NCBI GenBank assembly: GCA_946803715.1
Contig: CAMPET010000025.1
Coordinates: forward strand, 227,246 to 291,245
Reading direction: 5' to 3'
Length of the DNA: 64,000 nt
Source: Beroe ovata
Lineage: Eukaryota > Ctenophora > Nuda > Beroida > Beroidae
In this document: positions 12,401 through 24,800 of the stretch, piece by piece
Position numbering within the stretch: the stretch's first letter is position 1
Layout: each line of letters starts with the position of its first letter
The notes under the pieces: model-generated
What the model was told of the DNA's origin: nothing
The model's database searches: none
What the model saw: the letters and a program-made list of their open reading frames with translations, nothing else
Position numbers and translations under genes: made by a program

Positions 12401-13503
12401 GCCAGAAAGTCGATCGATAGTGATTCAGACGCTGAATTGTGAAAACAGTAAGTTAGGCATATGCTGGTGATGCGTATACCACTGTCATAGTACTACTATC
12501 TGGCACCTGTAGCAAGGGGAAGAGTAGGTATGCCATCTTCTGGTTGGCTGATGTCACGTGGAGGGCGTGGTCGATGAGGTGCATCACGTGATCAGCTCCA
12601 GCCACAGCCTGATAGGACTTTACTTCCTTTTCTACAGTCTCTTCCTGCTCCTTGCACTGCACTCTCACACATTTCTAACAGAGAGAAAGTGAGGGAAGGA
12701 GGGGATAGAGGGGAGGGGCTGAGAGAGAAGGAGGGGATAGAGATGAGAGGGGGGTTGAGAGGGNNNNNNNNNNNNNNNNNNNNNNNNNNNNNNNNNNNNN
12801 NNNNNNNNNNNNNNNNNNNNNNNNNNNNNNNNNNNNNNNNNNNNNNNNNNNNNNNNNNNNNNNNNNNNNNNNNNNNNNNNNNNNNNNNNNNNNNNNNNNN
12901 NNNNNNNNNNNNNNNNNNNNNNNNNNNNNNNNNNNNNNNNNNNNNNNNNNNNNNNNNNNNNNNNNNNNNNNNNNNNNNNNNNNNNNNNNNNNNNNNNNNN
13001 NNNNNNNNNNNNNNNNNNNNNNNNNNNNNNNNNNNNNNNNNNNNNNNNNNNNNNTGGTTGGCTGATGTCACGTGGAGGGCGTGGTCGATGAGGTGCATCA
13101 CGTGATCAGCTCCAGCCACAGCCTGATAGGACTTTACTTCCTTTTCTACAGTCTCTTCCTGCTCCTTGCACTGCACTCTCACACATTTCTAACAGAGAGA
13201 AAGTGAGGGAAGGAGGGGATAGAGGGGAGGGGGTTGAGAGGGAAGGAGGGGAGGGGAGGGGGTTGAGAGGGAAAGAAGGGATAGAGTGTGAACTGCAAGT
13301 ATTTGAAAATGGACCGATGCGTGCGAATATACTCAAATGATGCAATACTCTGTTATACTTACCACCGCAAACCGTTGTCTATTCTTATCTTGAACTTCGA
13401 CAACGAATGAATAACCCCCCTCCCCAATGGTCTTGACTTTGGTGAGTTTCCTCCCGTTTATCTTGTATGTTTTACCTCCTCTCAAACAGTAGAAACAGTT
13501 CAT
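9444..13503 (-). CDS. STK16: Serine/threonine kinase 16 (STK16, NAK family), multi-exon
   Basis: Membrane-associated Ser/Thr kinase of the NAK family, linked to Golgi and secretory traffic. Exons, 5' to 3': 13503-13363 (glycine loop TIGEGGYSFVVEV); about 12676-12508 (opens with the beta-3 lysine, AVKCVRV across the junction); about 12288-12148 (HRDIK catalytic loop); about 11990-11826 (LLTDLGSV, the DLG that STK16 uses in place of DFG, then CTAPYRAPELF, an APE motif); 9934-9858 (DMWSIGCTMYAM); about 9742-9673 (GESPFDG); about 9588-9444 (ends NMFSPP, stop). Phases agree throughout. The N-terminus MNCFYC lacks the myristoylated Gly2 of vertebrate STK16 but keeps two cysteines suited to palmitoylation. 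About 300 residues, close to the human 305. A second copy of exon 2 sits beyond an assembly gap. A UBC9-like gene lies inside the 9935-11825 intron. Confidence 0.9.
10742..11278 (-). CDS. UBC9-like pseudo-E2 (catalytic Cys replaced by Ala), intronless
   Basis: Intronless 178-residue protein with an E2 fold closest to UBE2I/UBC9, the SUMO-conjugating enzyme. Shared blocks: GTPWEGG (residues 49-55), PPKAYFSPPIFHPNVFPSGTV, the HPN motif (82-84), LLNEPN, and EAYTVYMGSVNEY. The residue that forms the SUMO thioester, Cys in GTVCLSIL, is Ala92 here (codon GCT), so the protein cannot carry SUMO or ubiquitin covalently. The other catalytic-site residues, including Asn84, remain. A 20-residue Asp/Glu-rich tail, absent from UBC9, ends the protein. 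It lies on the same strand inside an STK16 intron and has no introns, which fits a retrocopy that kept an open frame. Likely role, by inference: a non-catalytic SUMO- or partner-binding scaffold. A dying pseudogene is possible but the frame is intact. Confidence 0.85.
   Translation of the reverse strand: MSIAEARLSVELKQWKHHHPRDFSVKPSENLDGTPNLLRWDCSVPGEEGTPWEGGQYYITLEFSFEYPDIPPKAYFSPPIFHPNVFPSGTVALSILTTEGWHPQITVRDVLLGCQRLLNEPNLENPANSEAYTVYMGSVNEYNEVIRLQAEEFSLEYEEEEDGDEDGDEDEDGDEGDY
12541..12763 (-). repeat. Exon-2 duplication in STK16, copy A
   Basis: The first ~190 bases, starting TGGTTGGCTGATGTCACG, are identical to 13055-13245; the GA-rich ends then diverge. It contains most of STK16 exon 2 and is the copy with the complete 3' part of that exon (LLFPLLQ and donor at about 12508). 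Confidence 0.9.
12764..13054. other. Assembly gap (291 N)
   Basis: Run of N between the two copies of STK16 exon 2. The right copy begins at the very first base after the gap, so the gap edge is also the duplication edge. Shorter single-N marks are at 23264, 34536, 37005 and 45210. Confidence 0.99.
13055..13270 (-). repeat. Exon-2 duplication in STK16, copy B
   Basis: Second copy of the STK16 exon-2 region, cut by the gap after residues ...HVTSAN. The coding part matches copy A base for base. Either a real tandem exon duplication or the same locus placed twice from two haplotypes; only one copy is needed for a normal kinase. Confidence 0.85.
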
Positions 13504-14617
13504 CCTAGCCATCCATCATGCACTGTGACTATAAAAATAGACGGGTTTTCATATTAATCAAAAAAATCTGGAAGAAACACTCAATTTCAAAGGGTTATTC
13601 CTAGAGAACCAATGAAGCAATACAGTTTAAACTGTCAAGAAGTGAAACAGCAATCACTCAATACTGATTTCATATCAAACTCTTTCTACAAAAACAACAT
13701 AATAAATTAGTCGTTTATTTCCAATTTTCCAATAAAAACTACACTATTGTTAATAAATAAAATCAGGACAGGAGTATCATACAAAGTAGAAAATTTGCGC
13801 AGGATCAATCCAGATAAAAGACAGTTCAGCATGACCATCACCAGCGCATCTAAACGTGATCCCGGCTTTGAACCAATTCCCACGGACTTCAAGGTCTGAG
13901 TGGCGAAGAACTCGACGTGTACATCAAGATTGCTGATTGTCATGGGGCTCAATCCACGCCCACATTATCATAAGTCACGATACTGAGTAGCGTTAAAATA
14001 TTGGAGTGGTGTGACGATATACCGAGCTAATACCTCAATTAGATTTCCATTTCTGAAGTTTAAAAGCCGGAATAAATCAAGGATCTGAGAATAATGATTC
14101 CCTTGTCAGGGAGCACCATCTACGGGGTGTGAGAACGAATGGAGGCGAGGTCTCACTTAGGTTATTAATTTGAACCGTGGCAGAAACCGATCACCGATAC
14201 CGGTAATTGAACTGGGAATGACGGAATTTGCATTGATTCTAGAACCACTTTTAATTAATCTCACCACTCCGCACGAATGACGGAATGGAGGAATTCGGTC
14301 GAGAGGAAGGGAGTTTGAAATGAAGGTCACAGGAGGGGTTTAACACATTTAATGTAGGAAAATAGTATAAGACCCATAAATCATTACCTCACCTACTGAA
14401 CCTAATATGTTCCAAAACCAGGGTGCCAACCATCGGTATGTATGGTGAAAGTTGAGAAGTAGCTATAATAGTTATTGCATAATGAGGCTGATGGGTAAGT
14501 ACTCTAAGCTGTTTTATAACATTGAGTTGGAGTATTGGGGTGTTAATTTACTGGTTTATGTGGATGTTCATAACACAAAGCAGGGAGGGGAGAGGGAGAA
14601 AGGCTGAGCCTCATTCA

Positions 14618-14712
14618 GCCATATATAGAGAGAGAACAAGGAATCGAACCGGACGCATAATGCAGTATACCCCCACATTATACTCACCATTATAACAGCT
14701 ATATACCGCGCA
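14618..14712 (-). other. tRNA-like / Pol III box remnant
   Basis: On the minus strand 14650-14640 reads GGTTCGATTCC, a perfect B-box/T-loop consensus. Thirty bases upstream 14700-14680 reads like an A-box/D-arm (AGCTGTTATAATGGTGAGTAT), and TATATAG/CTATATA ends could pair. The T-stem does not pair and the anticodon loop is too long, so it is a tRNA-derived remnant or chance, not a working tRNA. Confidence 0.2.
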
Positions 14713-15026
14713 CGGGCACTACCTAGGCCTAGAGTCATGATTCGCATTGATAGTTTAGAATTATGCATTATAATACCAAAGATTAAAGAATCATGTAAGT
14801 CGGGATTGATCTAAAAATAATAAGAGTTGAAAACCATGTCCATCACAACATTATATACCACACAACCTGTACCGGCGATACTACTATAGCGCGATGCATT
14901 AATCAAGTGTGTTATAACGCGTGTGATGGGGAAATATGCGCCAATGCGCATGGGGTTTATTATGAACATGATCACGTATAGCAATTGACGATTCGAAACG
15001 TGATTCCGAGTCACGTTGTTGGATAG

Positions 15027-15029
<3 letters not shown>

Positions 15030-15078
<49 letters not shown>
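15030..15078. repeat. (GA)n microsatellite
   Basis: Uninterrupted GA dinucleotides over about 48 bases, followed by a short TG run. Confidence 0.95.
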
Positions 15079-15080
<2 letters not shown>

Positions 15081-15827
15081 TGTGTGTTGTGTGGTCACGT
15101 GACATAGAGTAACTGAATAATACTGAACAAAGAGAGATAGTTTTAAACTGTGAGGAGGGCACATATGAAATCGTGAGAACTTAGTTCAACGATCAGTACA
15201 AAACCGATTGATTGGACGCAGCTTCATCGAATACTCCTCCCAAACTAGCTGGTTGAGATCACTGACAAATAAAATCATGTCGGCTCTCTGAATATGAACG
15301 TTTGTGTTTGAATCCACGGACACCCAACCACCCACACACAACAACCACTTTCATAAACCCAACAAAATCTTCCATCAACATATAAAGGGCCGAGTAAGCA
15401 GTCTGAGCACGTATTCCAGCAGAACTCAGAAGGATAGATGAAATGTATCAAGAGATGCCAGGGATAGCAATTCCTACACTATACCGTGAACAAAATCAGT
15501 TCTATCAACCGTAACTTATATCTAATCGTAACTTATATATAATCATCCTATAACTCCCAAAACGCACAATGGATCACTAAAACCATGCGACATGCTTTCT
15601 TCTCTCGACATGCTTTCTTCTCTTGTCCATCGCATAATTGTGACAAAGTATTGGGTCACTAATTTGCTTGAGATCTGAGTTGAATCGTTATGCGCTGACA
15701 AAGTACGATTTCCAATCTCTGATAATCCTTCAGTTCAACCCTCTCACTACAACATCGTCACACACATTCATTGGGAGACATACCATGACAGTGGTTGTGT
15801 CATCATGTGACCTTGACTTGCCAGTGG

Positions 15828-18800
15828 TCACTGGAAGTATTGGAGCGCAATCTTTGCCCGGTCTGCGATTTCAGGACGTGCAGCCAGGAGCTGTTGAAGT
15901 TCCCTGAAGTGTCCCATTTCCTTGAGTTTGTTCTGCCGGTCCAAACACCCGGAGTCATCGCTCTTCACAAGGTGGGTGATGCAGGTTGTCGCAGCAATCT
16001 GTCTCATGGGAGATCAAATGATCACATGAATTTGGAAGAGAATTTCAAGTATAAGTAGGGACATATTGTGGGTTTTAGCTGCAAGGATTTCGTTTGTGAG
16101 AGATGAAAGAGGGTACCCCGACCCCTGTAACCACCAACCTGTAACTGGCTGTTTTCATGGGACAGCAGCTGTAGTAAGTATGTCAACAAGTCATCCCTCT
16201 CACTGAGCAGATCTTTGGCGATGTGCCCAGTTGCAATGTTGATGAACACGCACACCACCTGTTCTCTCTCCTCGTCAGACCACGGACCCTCACTGCTCAG
16301 GATGGGAACTAGAGTCCTCAGTACCTCTCTCCCGTGTGACGTCATAATCCTGCAATAGACAGGGGCCTGACAGTTGGTTTCAGTAGGACTGATAAAGCTG
16401 AAGTTATACGGATTTGGTTTTATCCGTATAGTCCTTTAGCTATTATATAGTCCGCTATGAGGTCTAAAACTTGCTAAATCGCGTGATATAAGGAGCTCTG
16501 ATCGGCAGCTAGTGCTACCTGTCAATTTCGTCAGCGTCACACAGAATATTGCGAAGGAGTCCAAGAGCTTTTATCTTCAGTTTGGGACACTCATCTTCCA
16601 CTGTTTCCAAAATCTTCAACACGCCGAACTGCAAAAGTTTGAGAGTTATTCATGAAACGTATATCGTAATTCTTTATCTTTTCATTTTCAATAATATTGA
16701 ATATTGAAACACGTGTGCAATTTAACACCAGTTGGGAATGGTAAGGCTCCGAAGTGCCCTTTGTTTCACATGATACAAGAAGAGGATTTTTAAACCATGA
16801 ATAGAGGAACATGAGTAGAGAAGCACACTTGCAAACTACTCAAATCCCGTTTTATCTTCTAACGAGCTCTATCGAAGTTCGAAAACAGTACAGTAACGAA
16901 TCTGTATTCCTATAAAATCTCATATTTCAGCTCAGGCTTCCGATTTTCGGATATAATTCATTTTATCTTTTTCGAGTAGATTCTGGACATTTCGTCAGAG
17001 CTGCATTTGCTGTCTGCCTTCCCGCTATGAATTTCAGCATGATGTCGGACACAAGCCCTGATTTATCAAACAGAACACTCTTCGGTATAAAGAATGATGG
17101 AGTCCGCTACACTTGGGCATCATACAACCTCTTCATCTTCATATCCTCTGTCATAGGAGATAGTATCATCATAGTATCATCCATCAAGTACAACTCCATC
17201 CGCCTTCACAAGTTCATAGTTGTGATAATCCAGCATATAGCGGTCTGTGACCTTATCATATCAGTGATGACAGTATTCCCCCGGACTCTCTCATTGCTTG
17301 CAGATGATTGGGTGCTCGGGAAAACCATGAAATACTTCGCAGCATACTCGATCTATTATTTCTATGGGGTCAGCCTGCTCCTAATCTGTGCCATGACAAC
17401 CGGCAAGGTGATAATCATGAAATTCCCGATAAGAGCTCGGTTCCTGTCTGCGGCAAATGGTCATGTAATCTGTGGATTGCTGTGGGTCATCTGTCTATGT
17501 TCTATCATGACGCCCATCATCATTGATAGGCATGACATCACTTTTGATCACAGAACGTACGACTGTCGAATAAGGTTCTCAGCTGATATCTACAAGTGGC
17601 TGAAGCCACTTCTCATAGCTGTTTTTACTCTTGTTCCTAACATAGCTGTCGTAGTCAACACCATTCTGCTCCTTGCTATAGCTCGGGATGTTGCTAAGCG
17701 AGGCAAAGAGAGTCTGAGGTGGCAAGGTGTAATAACCACAATCATGGTGGCAGCAGTGTACTGTATCTCCATCCTACCCTACACCATTTACACCTTCATT
17801 GGGTATTCTGGGGCTGCATTTGCGGACAATCCCCACAGCTTCTTCAGGACTCACTATAATCGAATAGTGAAGTCGTTCATTTTCCTTAATACGATCAGCA
17901 ATTTCTACATATATTCCATGACAGTTGCTAGCTTCAGAGAATTTCTAGTGGCCAGGCTACGGACGTCAGGTCTTATGAAATCTCCATTACACCAATCATC
18001 AATTGTTATCGCCCGACGGTACAACTCAATTAGTGAAAAGGTGGGTCAATTCTTATCTGTAAAAAATGAACTATTAGTATCACACAGTGTAATACTAATA
18101 GTTGATAATTTACACAAAGAATGCCCTTTTTAAGTTGGTGAACTAGGGATGAAAAACAGCATATTTCAGGATGAAGAGATGACAAAGGAGGAACTTGAGG
18201 GGGAAGTTGAGCAGACCATATGCTGAACGAAGGTATTCAAGTGGAAGAGCTATGTTTTTTATTATTAGAGGGTTTCACTTCTAGCCCAACAGCTGTATAG
18301 CCAATGACAGGAACCAAAGGGTTCAAGTTGCACCTTATCACCCCTTACGCATTGAACAATGATTTAATTCAATGATTTAATTCAATTCTACAAAAAGTCG
18401 CACTTCGCTGATATAAATTTACGGTGCCATTTAAAAGATCTAGGATTCATGTGTGAAAGCAAAGAATTTTGTTTAGAAGAATTGAGACAACATAGTTATA
18501 CAATTTGTTATTTGCACAATCACTACTGAAATATTTTGAGTTTTCTCATTAAATAAATGACGATTATTTTTTTTTTCTTTTGGAAAATGTGTAAAACTCC
18601 AATCTTAGATAAACCAAGAAAAAATAGGGTCCATGATGACCGTTTTATTGAGCATAGAATAAAGAACAGTTAATACGAGCTAAGCCATTATCTGAATATA
18701 GCTTTAGTGTTTCAATTTTCAAAAGCCATCATTTCCCGACAAATTATAGCCAGTCTAAAGCTCACAAGTGGGGAGATTGGTCCACTGCCCACTCTGACAC

Positions 18801-21800
18801 AACCCCTCCCCACCACTGAGCGTGAACCCCTCCATACACTCCACCCTGGCTGTTGTACCATCCACTATCTCTAGACTGCTTTCCCCTGCTGGACTGAAGT
18901 TTTCCACTCTCCGGGCGTTGCGGACGGAATTTGACGAGATTCTAGGGCACTCTTCCGATCGATATCGACCACACACGAACCTCAACTTCTCAACCCCTCT
19001 CCTGGTTGTCCAAGCACCTCGGAAGGATTCCTCACCCCTATTTACCTTCCTCATCGCCCCGAAACGGTACTTGTCATTTCCTCCAAAGCGGGAGAACTTG
19101 ATCTCAGTTCCGGTGATCTCTGTCATTGGCACATTCCATCTTCCGTTCACCCAAGACCATGACTTAGCTCCAGGATCATCTCCACTCCTTGTATCGAAAA
19201 GTCCTATCCAGAAGACGTTGAACGAGTCATCACGACTCTTTTCCGAACCGAATTTCTCTGTGAACATATCATAGACCTGGAGGTCGTGCATCTCCGTTGG
19301 TATATGGGCGAGATCCCAGCCCGGACCAAGTTGTTCCCTACACCACCCCCGTGCCTCTCTGAAGTTGAGTCTCCCAACTCCCAGCTGGTACTCTACCTCT
19401 CTCCTCGGCCCGACACTCAAACTATACGCTTGTCTCGTGTAGCCACACCGCTCATTCTCCCTATTATCAGCATACTTGAAGTATCCGTCCTTTCCCACAT
19501 CCTCTCCATCAACACCCCTGACAATGTAGTACGGATTACCGTTGTTGGACTGCCACCCCACAAAAGTGGCAACTATTCGCTCAGGGTCCTTCACACATTC
19601 ATCGTCTGTCTGTATTTTGTTGGAAGCTTCGTGGAACATGCTACCAACATTAAGTGTATCAATTATTGGACCACTTTGTAGAGCAGCCCTGATAGCTTCG
19701 GGAGTTTGCCCAATAGGCTCAAAGCCGTGAACCCAAACGTCTGCTAGAGCGTTCCTCATGTTTTTAGCCCCACTGAGTTCGCATCTACCGGCAGCAAAGT
19801 TGGACAAATATCCGTAATCACTCTGGTAGGGTATATATTGCTCTCTCATGACTTGACGTATGACAGCTGCCACTCCATCTCCTTGACACCTATTCATTCT
19901 CTCACCACTTCGGTCGTTCACCCCGCAATCGATCAGATACTGGGCAGACAAGGGGATCAGCTGGCCAGTGATCTGACCCACATGCCACTCCAATGCAGCG
20001 AGGACAGAGAATGGCACCACAGCGCCACCACAGCCCTTTATATCACGAACTGGTGCCATGAACTCACCCCTCCAGTCAATATCGGCTTGCCCGGAGGAGA
20101 GAGGGGTCATGACAGCCGTGAGCATAAACACACAGAGCAGCGAGACTGCCATTTTCTTGTCAGATTAGCTCAGAATAACAGCAAAGATAGGAGACCAGTG
20201 AAAATCATGAATCAGTTTCGTACGCCACATTCCAGACCATTAATTTCGTATAGACAAAACTTGCGACATTTTGCAGCATCACTGACCACGCACAAATTTA
20301 TAATTGTGATTTTTTCTCAATTTTCATCCTATACACGCCTTTTCACAGAAGATTGACCAACCGATAGGCTATCGATCAAAATCGTCAAATCTACTGACTA
20401 CTTGTTAAATAAGTGAATATTTCTCTCGAGAATTTGACGATCTTCCAAAGGCAAAACAAAGCAACAACACAGAATTACTTGATGCCAATAAAATATCAAT
20501 ACATTAAACCCTTCGAAAACTTCTGTGATATTGTGATAAAATAACTCCGTTCAAATAGGTATTGTAACCATGTGCATACTGCATGATAACTACTTAAGTC
20601 ATCCATTGTTCATCAAATTTACATTATTAATCCGGGGATCCCATTACCGTGATCCATAATACAGCGGATCTGGACTCTGTTCTTCTGACGCACCCCAACC
20701 TGGACTCTGCTCCTCTTCTGACGCACCCCAACCGGGACTCTGCTCCTCTTCTGACGCACCCCAACCGGGACTCTGTTCTTCTGACGCACCCCGACGTCCA
20801 AACTCGATGGATTGTGGCTCCAAATATCTGCCTGTCACCAGACAAAAGAAGCATAATAGCATGAAATATCGGGACAGCATCTCTCGTGAGCTGGGTCTAC
20901 TAACTCGCGTATCAGAATGAAGAGAAATGTGCTGTTCCAAGACCGCTCAGTTATTTATAAGTCACTGCGATTGACCGATCATGTGACAGCGACAATCAAA
21001 GGGTTGCAAGATCATTATCTGCTTAGTTACCCCTACGTGAAAATGAAACAATGGCTTAATTCCATAACTTGGTGCAAATTAGGCATTATGCCGCGTGCGG
21101 TCACCACTCAAAATAATGAGACGGGAACGTAGCTCAAAATTGTGTGATATTTGGGACATCGTCGATATATGTGTCCTAAAATAATGAGGTAACTATCTTC
21201 AGGACGAAGCGTGTCGTCGATTACCATTAATTCTGAATAGGAAACAATTAGCAAATTAAGCACTCTGTGACTGACAACAACAGCTGGGGCTCTCCAGTAG
21301 ACAGAAATGAGGGTAATTATCTCACTGACGGGGGAAACGATTACACATAATAGTCGAGAGTCACGTGACATGATTACTAGCGCGATTGTATCGGAAAAGT
21401 GGATACTGCGCCCCTTTGCGGTTATCACTTACCACAGTACATCGAAAACGGGGGCAGATATATGTAGGCTGTTATTATGGCAGCAAAATAACGAAACTTT
21501 GGAGAAAACTGCAATATTTCTTGGAAAATCAATTTCATTTTGGTCGACAAGCGTTCCTTTTTAATTTGAAAAAAAAACTTTCCCTTTACTCACTGAAACT
21601 CAACTCACTATGGGCTCACAAACACATTTTATCGAACACCTCACCACAACTAATCAAATTGGTGTTCGAAAGCGAGGCAGCTAGTAAAAGAAGTAAACAC
21701 TCACGTGAGACAGGATCTTGGATCGAAGTTCAGGGTTAGCTTTGTAAGTTATGTTCATGAGAGCCCACACACCGTTCAGCTTGACCTCTTCATCAGAGTT

Positions 21801-24800
21801 AAGGACAAGTTTACTCAACAACTCGACCGTCCCCTCTTGCTCCAGCAGGATATCCTGAAAATCGAAATGGGTTCTCAATCTTCCCAGGTATTTCTTATGA
21901 TCCATCAACTGCAAATGCAGTGAATCTAGGTCTAATCAGTATGTACAGATTATCTAGAGGAATTGGCGTTCTCTGCACATCTTACCTTGCTGGGGGAGAA
22001 GTCCAGCAGGAGATTACACAATGTGCGGGACGATGTCCGGACGAGGTCGTTATCGTCAGTTTTGATCAGTTTCAGCAGAGGTTGCCACACCTCCGCGTCA
22101 AGGAGTGTGGTTCGTAGCTGTTTTACCGACCGGGACAGTGAGTGGAGGCACGACAACGCTGCTACTTGGACCTGTGTAGAGGGGGAAGGGAGTGGCAGAT
22201 CAGAGGTTGAGAAAATGTCTCAATTCATGGATAATAGGATATCGGGTGTCAATCTAACCTCTGAATTGTCATCCTGCAAACCAAACTTCAGGTGAGATAT
22301 GATATTTTCTCCCTCGATTATATTCTTTCTTATATCCTCCTGTGTTTCCCCTAGAGCAGCAAACGCTTTGAAAGCGGCGGCCCGAAGTCGAGGCGAGAAA
22401 TCGGGGTCCTTGCTAGCGACGAAGAACCTACTCAGACCCCGCATTAGATGTTGCGAGTAGGAAGCCCACAGTTGCAACTCAGAGTTCTGTTCAATAAGCT
22501 CGTGAAGGAGGTTAGCTCCAATGTGTTTGATAGCTATATCCTCGTACAAGCACAGGTACACGATAGTGTCCAGAATTTGTGTCTTGGATGCCTCACCCTC
22601 GATAACACCGAGTCTGAAGAGGTTTGTGAGACACTTTGCGGCGTTATATTGCACGAGTATGTACCGGTCTCGTCTCATGAGTTCAAACACTCGTTTCACG
22701 AGCGACTCGTCCGACTTCACCTCGTCTGCCACAAAGTGGTTCTCGTACGAGAGCTCGGAGAGACAAAAGAGGCCAGCCAAGTTGGCCTGGGCTGAGTCTG
22801 TCGCGAGGAGCCCGTGTATATTCTTCAGAATTGGAGTTGTGGAGAGGATGGCTTGTTGATCTTTCGTCTTACACACACTTCCGATAATCATGGCACAGCA
22901 CTGCCCTGCCACCTCTGATGACGTCATCAAATCAATGAGTCGGGGTATGATGTTCTTTGTTTTCCACAGATTCAAACACGACTCCAGGTCCGGATACTGA
23001 TATATGGTCCGAATTGTCCTGAGACAAGCCTCTACAAGTTTCTGGTCGTCTGAGAAAACACCCTCGACGAGAGTTTCTACCAGTCCGGAGGAAATGAGAT
23101 GTTCCACGTAGTGCTTGCCCCCGTGAGCTAGTGAGTTGCAGATGTAGGCTGCTTCCGTCGACATGGGACTACATTTCAACTTGATCACACCTGGAAGAAT
23201 ATGCATCAGCATTCAGCAGGTGACAAAGTGTGTCGCTTGTGTGTGTGTGTGTGTGTGTGTGTGNGTGTGAGTGTGTGTGTGTGTGTGTGTGGCCAACACG
23301 TGACAAACATCTGATACACACAACTACCACAAAATGAGAGGTGTTTTGGCGCTTGCATCATGTAAGTGACCCATGTCCAATACACCATGAAATCATCGGC
23401 ATTTGTCATAAAGATGGCCAATACCATGACATATTCATGTTAATAGATGACAATGGTAAGTTACCAATGTCATCTATCATACATAGATATTGGTAACATG
23501 TTATAGTGCCGCCCGCTACTCTCATAGAAAGGTTCTGCCACCGAGTGTAACAGGTGGACACACCCATCACTGCCCATAGCACGGCACTCTGTTTACTCCA
23601 ATAATGCAGGAGTAACAGCAGATTTTCATTTGGTTTGTCCTCTTACTTGCTGCAGCATCCAAAGAAAAATAGCTCCGATATTATTATGGTACGGGAGTCT
23701 ATTTAAACGGGAAAGGGTCGTTAGTTCTCAGGTATTTTTCGTATAATACGTCCGACACTGTTGAATGTAAATGTACATAATATGGAATGAAGATCTATTT
23801 TAGACGTAAACGTTATTCGTTGAATATATGTATATTCATTTCAGATCAAGTTTTTTGGACATTAGTTGAGTTATCACTGAGCTAATTGGGCCATGATATA
23901 TCAGGTGCATAGTAGGATATACCCAGTAGGATATACCAACCTTTCGTACCTCTCGATATACCCAGTTTTGTGGTCCATATAGAATCATTGGATCTCTTGT
24001 TTGAATCGCACTTGGTGCATCATCATAACTCATAAGTTGATACCCATAATTACTGATATCGCTTGTTATATAATCAATAATTATAGGCGGGATGACAGAT
24101 TATTCTTCGGGAAGCTTAGTCCCCTACCACATATGGATCCATTTGAGCCTCATATTGGCGATTGTTGGTAACTGTCTGATCCTCTATGGAGCTCATCATC
24201 GTGCTATCAAGTTAGACACCCTGTCAGTTTGGATATTGCAAAACCTGGCTGTGGTCGATGGCGCTAATTCACTTATGCTCATGGTCCCTATACTCACGGC
24301 CCTTTACAATGGTGGAGAATGGGTGTTGGGGACGACATTCTGTCAGATAATGTTCGTGTACAAGTACGTGGGATTCTTTGCGAACCTTATCCTAACGAAT
24401 GCTCTCTCAGTCAACAAGCTACTCAGATGTCTCTTCCCCCTCAGAGGGATGACATCGTCACGCAAAGAACGCATCTTGGTAACCATGGTAACGGCGGTGT
24501 GGAGTACCTTGCCACCAATTTGGTCTAGTTTCGGGGCGTGGTCGACACCACCTTTCCTAGACGTATCATACTGCGCGTCAACATTCATGTGCTGCGGGGC
24601 TTGGTCAGGCACCGTGCAGCCGTGGCATAAGATATGTGACACTGTCATAGCTACTGTTTCAGGGGCACTACCTAGCGTCACACTCATCATCGTTAACAGT
24701 ATCCTGGTGTGCTACGCTCTGAAGAAGTCAACTCGTCCCACAAACAAAGCCAACATCGGGCTAATGGTCGGTGTTACAACAGCCTCTATCACCCCGTGGC

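Larger units (their letters stand above)
13504..15827. other. Spacer, no supported gene
   Basis: No exon set I can defend. A minus-strand frame near 13.7-13.95 kb has a plausible terminal-exon reading (ends WIDPAQIFYFV) but no partner exons. A (GA)n microsatellite is at about 15030-15078 and a tRNA-like stretch at 14618-14712. Confidence 0.4.

Noticed and set aside
13707-13952. An 81-codon minus-strand frame, and an overlapping terminal-exon reading ending WIDPAQIFYFV
   Set aside because: Neither reading has upstream exons or a domain I recognise; two competing frames make both doubtful.
15030-15164. Ser/Leu-rich frames across the GA microsatellite
   Set aside because: Low-complexity translation of the GA repeat in alternate frames.
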